From contig NZ_JAUOEO010000001.1 of NCBI RefSeq assembly GCF_030540825.1, positions 4,291,001 through 4,355,000 of the forward strand: a stretch of 64,000 bases of DNA, in the 5' to 3' direction. The notes under the pieces were generated by a model that was not told the DNA's origin, made no database searches, and saw only the letters and a program-made list of their open reading frames with translations. This DNA comes from Flavivirga spongiicola (lineage in GTDB: Bacteria > Bacteroidota > Bacteroidia > Flavobacteriales > Flavobacteriaceae). The translations under genes and the position numbers were made by a program. Below are positions 62,301 to 64,000 of the stretch, piece by piece (positions within the stretch are counted from its first letter, which is position 1; every line of letters starts with the position of its first letter).

Positions 62301-64000
62301 GCATTTGCCGCTTGGTTAACGTCGTTCTCTGGAACGGATGCTTGTGGTACGGCTACCGTAACCAACAATAGTACCGGCCTAAGCGACCTTTGTGGTGCTA
62401 CCGGTTCGGAAACGGTTACTTTTTTCCTTACGGACGAATGTGGTAACGATATTGAGCTTGATGCAACATTTACTATTGTAGATACTGCCGATCCTGAATG
62501 GACCAACCCGCCTGCCGATTTAACGGTGGAGTGTGACGGTACAACTGATCCTAATGGAGCATTTGCCGCTTGGTTAACGTCGTTCTCTGGAACGGATGCT
62601 TGTGGTACGGCTACCGTAACTAACAATAGTACCGGCCTAAGCGACCTTTGTGGTGCTACCGGTGCAGAAACGGTTACTTTTTTCCTTACGGACGAATGTG
62701 GTAACGATATTGAGCTTGATGCAACATTTACTATCGTAGATACTGCCGATCCTGAATGGACCAACCCGCCTGCCGATTTAACGGTGGAGTGTGACGGTAC
62801 AACTGATCCTAATGGAGCATTTGCCGCTTGGTTAACGTCGTTCTCTGGAACGGATGCTTGTGGTACGGCTACCGTAACTAACAATAGTACCGGCCTAAGC
62901 GACCTTTGTGGTGCTACCGGTTCGGAAACGGTTACTTTTTTCCTTACGGACGAATGTGGTAACGATATTGAGCTTGATGCAACATTTACTATCGTAGATA
63001 CTTTACCTCCTGTACTTTCATTACCTTCTAATGCAACTGCAGAATGTAGTGATGATTTAACAACAATAGCTTTTGGTACAGCTACAGCCACAGATAACTG
63101 TGACCCTACTCCAACTATAACTTTTGAAGATGATATAGAGGATGGTGCTTGTCCTAACACTTTTAAAATTATTAGAACCTGGACAGCAACAGATAGTTGT
63201 GGAAATAGTGTATCTGCAAACCAAGAAATTTCAACAGCTGACACTACTGCTCCTAAAGTATCGGGTACTATAGCTGAATTTGTTGTGGAAGGATGTAGTG
63301 TTACAGATGCTCCAGCTCCTGTTACTTCAATTGCTGAACTTGAAGATTTTGGGCTTAATATAACTGACAATTGTACAGACAATGCCAACCTTATTGTAAC
63401 CAACTCTGATACGTCTGAAAACTCCTGCCCGATTGTAATTACCAGATCTTATACTATTAAAGATGCTTGTGGTAATTCCATTACGATTACGCATAAAATT
63501 AATATTGTTGACACAACCCCACCAGTATTTTCATCGTTACCGAATGATCAAACTGTTGAATGCAGTGATAATTTAACACCAAGCTCACTTGGTACAGCTG
63601 TGGCTACAGATGATTGTGGTACTCCTCCTAATATCTCTTTTGAAGATGTTAGAACAAATGGAGATTGCCCTAACAATTATACAATTGCTCGTACATGGAC
63701 AGCTACTGATGAATGTGGTTTAGAAACTAAGCACACACAAATCATAACAGTTCAAGATACTAAAGCTCCTGAACCTACAACAACTTTTGAAGAGATATTA
63801 AACGTTAGTTGTACGGACATACCAGATATACCAGAATTGACTTTTGCCGATAATTGTTCAACTAATATTACGGTGGTATTTAATGAAACAAATTCATACG
63901 AAGAAAACGTGTTTGTTGATTATGAAATTGTTAGAACTTGGATAGTAAGAGACGAATGTGATAATGAAAAAACTTATACGCAAACACTTCAAGTAGCACT
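56385..64000 (+). CDS. Giant SprB-like repeat adhesin with HYR-like repeats, partial at the window end
   Basis: An open frame of at least 2538 codons with no stop. The signal peptide ends NSYSQ, and an N-terminal unit follows (FTPRTSDLTPTQTIYNIKGD; CSNILFAGLYWVGRAG; WGMVIVYEN) seen in T9SS-dependent surface proteins. Residues about 410-560 are a DUF11-like unit (EPNENADFAIQIRNKGTEATNNT). Then ten 91-residue repeats (about 691-1600), a diverged stretch, five 86-residue HYR-like repeats (1778-2207), and more diverged Ig/HYR units. Each repeat has four cysteines. The protein probably ends in a T9SS type B signal beyond this window and mediates adhesion or gliding. Repeat DNA is GC-richer than its surroundings. 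Confidence 0.88.
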   Translation, partial: MKKLYAKKTFANIPSIKLMLFAFLLIIAYSTNSYSQVRVPFTPRTSDLTPTQTIYNIKGDFTMMGNTNLTLVDYDETSANDGDMKYVDEDGTAVPGNNTFNSSSATLTFSTENGAIPDCSNILFAGLYWVGRAGNGVDNNDDGDNNPHTFQVTKDGITKSFDKRKVSIKGPGASGYTELTADPSDIHYPTGLDPSNNYGLDSNIFTAYTEVTQYVRDNGLGEYFVADIALNEGSIDINGYSGGWGMVIVYENALMKWRNVTVFDGYAFVEGNNADEFEFDINGFNAVQTGDVNVKLGLMASEGELRWDLDYFEIEILETGNYQRLANNRGATNNFFDSTIETGGNARLPDLINNTGLDIVMFDIPNPGNSIIGNSQTNTSFRYGSSRDTFMIFNTTFSVDAYVPEPEGILTNTLIDGNAPGAGNTSLEPNENADFAIQIRNKGTEATNNTVITIPLPPSLGSIDPNDLNINSNIYPPLVSTLGNPTYNPAIGSNGAIEWNIGTLPVPVDPDTLLADISFSLTVTTDCSILSDPNLGANVTVNGTISGVGAISNSSFNNPLVQGYESTGPCIGDPIPVPIIIPIESSDYVNEAPVITAPSPLDIEGCDENDITALNARYPYSASQSVDIKDTYVTTGYTASDNGTIVSITYTDVITQNSSCQLIVTRTFTATDDCDNITTAVQVININDTIPALGTTPAGTTNINICASETEIDAIATTAADITALETAYTDDCGTVTATFVSQSLTGDACAWSLERTYNISDGCPANDFTVTITHSGSDQDPASGTTPAGTTDINACASETEIDTIATTAADITALETAYTDDCGTVTATFVSQSLTGDACTWSLERTYNISDGCPANDFTVTITHSGSDQDPASGTTPAGTTDINACASETEIDTIATTAADITALETAYTDDCGTVTATFVSQSLTGDACTWSLERTYNISDGCPANDFTVTITHSGSDQDPASGTTPAGTTNINACASETEIDTIATTAADITALETAYTDDCGTVTATFVSQSLTGDACTWSLERTYNISDGCPANDFTVTITHSGSDQDPASGTTPAGTTDINACASETEIDTIATTAADITALETAYTDDCGTVTATFVSQSLTGDACTWSLERTYNISDGCPANDFTVTITHSGSDQDPASGTTPAGTTNINACASETEIDTIATTAADITALETAYTDDCGTVTATFVSQSLTGDACTWSLERTYNISDGCPANDFTVTITHSGSDQDPASGTTPAGTTNINACASETEIDTIATTVADITALETAYTDDCGTVTATFLSQSLTGDACAWSLERTYNISDGCPANDFTVTITHSGSDQDPASGITPAGTTDINACASETEIDTIATTAADITALETAYTDDCGTVAATFVSQSLTGDACAWSLERTYNISDGCPANDFTVTITHSGSDQDPASGITPAGTTDINACASETEIDTIATTAADITALETAYTDDCGTVTATFLSQSLTGDACAWSLERTYNISDGCPANDFTVTITHSGSDQDPASGITPDGTTDINACASETEIDTIATTAADITALETAYTDDCGTVTATFLSQSLTGDACAWSLERTYNISDGCPANDFTVTITHSGSDQINPIIDNTNLANIEIECGTGDTQTTLTAWLNSNAGATATDNCSTVTWDNDYGLNTSVQCNNGAITVTFTAEDTCGNKSSTTATYLIKDTVAPNITTQASNETVQCDGAGNLTNLNDWLANNGGATATDDCSTVTWSNNFNSLSDDCGATGSVTVIFSAIDACNNTSTTTATFTIEDNTDPQWTNAPADLTVQCDGTTDPNGAFAAWLTSFSGTDTCGTATVTNNSNGLSDLCGATGSETVTFFLTDECGNDIELDATFTIVDTADPEWTNPPADLTVECDGTTDPNGAFAAWLTSFSGTDACGTATVTNNSNGLSDLCGATGSETVTFFLTDECGNDIELDATFTIVDTADPEWTNPPADLTVECDGTTDPNGAFAAWLTSFSGTDACGTATVTNNSTGLSDLCGATGSETVTFFLTDECGNDIELDATFTIVDTADPEWTNPPADLTVECDGTTDPNGAFAAWLTSFSGTDACGTATVTNNSTGLSDLCGATGAETVTFFLTDECGNDIELDATFTIVDTADPEWTNPPADLTVECDGTTDPNGAFAAWLTSFSGTDACGTATVTNNSTGLSDLCGATGSETVTFFLTDECGNDIELDATFTIVDTLPPVLSLPSNATAECSDDLTTIAFGTATATDNCDPTPTITFEDDIEDGACPNTFKIIRTWTATDSCGNSVSANQEISTADTTAPKVSGTIAEFVVEGCSVTDAPAPVTSIAELEDFGLNITDNCTDNANLIVTNSDTSENSCPIVITRSYTIKDACGNSITITHKINIVDTTPPVFSSLPNDQTVECSDNLTPSSLGTAVATDDCGTPPNISFEDVRTNGDCPNNYTIARTWTATDECGLETKHTQIITVQDTKAPEPTTTFEEILNVSCTDIPDIPELTFADNCSTNITVVFNETNSYEENVFVDYEIVRTWIVRDECDNEKTYTQTLQVA
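58455..61184 (+). repeat. Ten tandem 273-bp repeats within the adhesin gene
   Basis: The unit begins CCTGCATCAGGGAC and recurs at 273-bp intervals from 58455 to 61184, in frame (91 codons). Copies 2-10 differ at few sites. Copies 3 and 5 share AACATC and GGGTGTCCT variants, copies 2, 4 and 6 share AATATC and GGATGCCCT, so a two-unit 546-bp duplication is visible. The first copy is the most diverged. Confidence 0.92.
61716..63005 (+). repeat. Five tandem 258-bp repeats within the adhesin gene
   Basis: Starting GATCCT(C/G)AATGGACC at 61716, 61974, 62232, 62490 and 62748, each 258 bp (86 codons). Copies 2-5 are nearly identical in DNA; the first differs in its opening. Each encodes one HYR-like domain with Cys in VECD, DACG, DLCG and DECG. 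Confidence 0.92.

Noticed and set aside
61754..63403. A 549-codon open frame on the minus strand opposite the adhesin repeats
   Set aside because: It exists only because the repeat unit (258 bp, a multiple of three) has no stop in that frame, so openness is copied five times. Its composition (Val/Ser/Pro repeats) is a mirror of the sense repeats, and it lacks any domain.
1..64000. tRNA, rRNA, tmRNA, integrase or transposase genes
   Set aside because: Looked for T-loop GGTTCGAATCC-type strings and transposase-like proteins by eye; none were found. A covariance-model scan would be needed to exclude an unusual tRNA.

Overview
The window comes from an AT-rich genome of the Bacteroidota, most likely the family Flavobacteriaceae. 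The evidence is a TonB-dependent receptor controlled by a FecI/FecR pair, a secreted protein with a type IX secretion (T9SS) C-terminal signal, a giant SprB-like repeat adhesin, DUF4369/TlpA lipoproteins, many -7 boxes of the form TAnnTTTG, and very little Shine-Dalgarno use. No tRNA, rRNA, CRISPR array, transposase or prophage gene was seen. The one structural RNA found is RNase P RNA (rnpB), on the minus strand near 47.6-47.9 kb.

Layout. 0-4.1 kb holds a 2-oxoglutarate oxygenase, an SUI1-like translation factor, a DUF1835 protein, a nucleoside phosphorylase and a periplasmic-binding-like protein. 4.2-6.6 kb holds two tandem thioredoxin-fold lipoproteins. 6.7-11.9 kb (minus) is a cell-surface signalling locus: ECF sigma factor, FecR anti-sigma factor, TonB receptor and lipoprotein, with one 25-nt motif repeated in front of three of its genes. 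12-15 kb (minus) holds the NAD(P)HX repair enzyme and a T9SS cargo protein. 15.4-20.8 kb is the threonine operon thrA-thrB-(four-helix-bundle gene)-thrC, preceded by an apparent threonine-rich leader peptide and attenuator. 20.9-27.9 kb is accessory: an ABM monooxygenase, a DUF983 protein, an AraC regulator, two unknown proteins, an ankyrin/TPR protein and an esterase. 28-34.5 kb holds gcvT, glutaminase, a sugar-nucleotide reductase-like protein, pterin dehydratase, yebC, a Gfo/Idh oxidoreductase and an NYN nuclease-like protein. 34.6-41.8 kb holds a large zinc metalloprotease, an AhpD-like protein and a five-gene minus-strand operon around kdsB and a KdnB-like dehydrogenase. 42.2-47.3 kb holds a RecD-like helicase, a conserved trio ending in rsmD, and two small exported proteins. 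48.1-55.4 kb holds dnaX, a lipoprotein, miaE, an outer-membrane barrel and a polyphosphate group (ppk1, ppx, sixA-like). From 55.8 kb to the window edge there is a small secreted protein and a giant adhesin gene that runs off the end.

How parts work together. The sigma/FecR/TonB/lipoprotein group looks like an autoregulated surface-sensing and uptake regulon. The thr operon makes threonine from aspartate and appears to be tuned by Thr/Ile codon supply at its leader. The kdsB operon probably acts on Kdo and lipid A. ppk1, ppx and the SixA-like phosphatase point to polyphosphate metabolism.

The observations most worth following are the thr leader, the 25-nt ECF motif, a 5'-UTR hairpin shared by gcvT and yebC with covarying pairs and identical spacing to the start codon, an IVS-like stem around the four-helix-bundle gene inside the thr operon, an expanded P3 helix in rnpB that resembles a dispersed palindrome, and homogenised repeat arrays in the adhesin.
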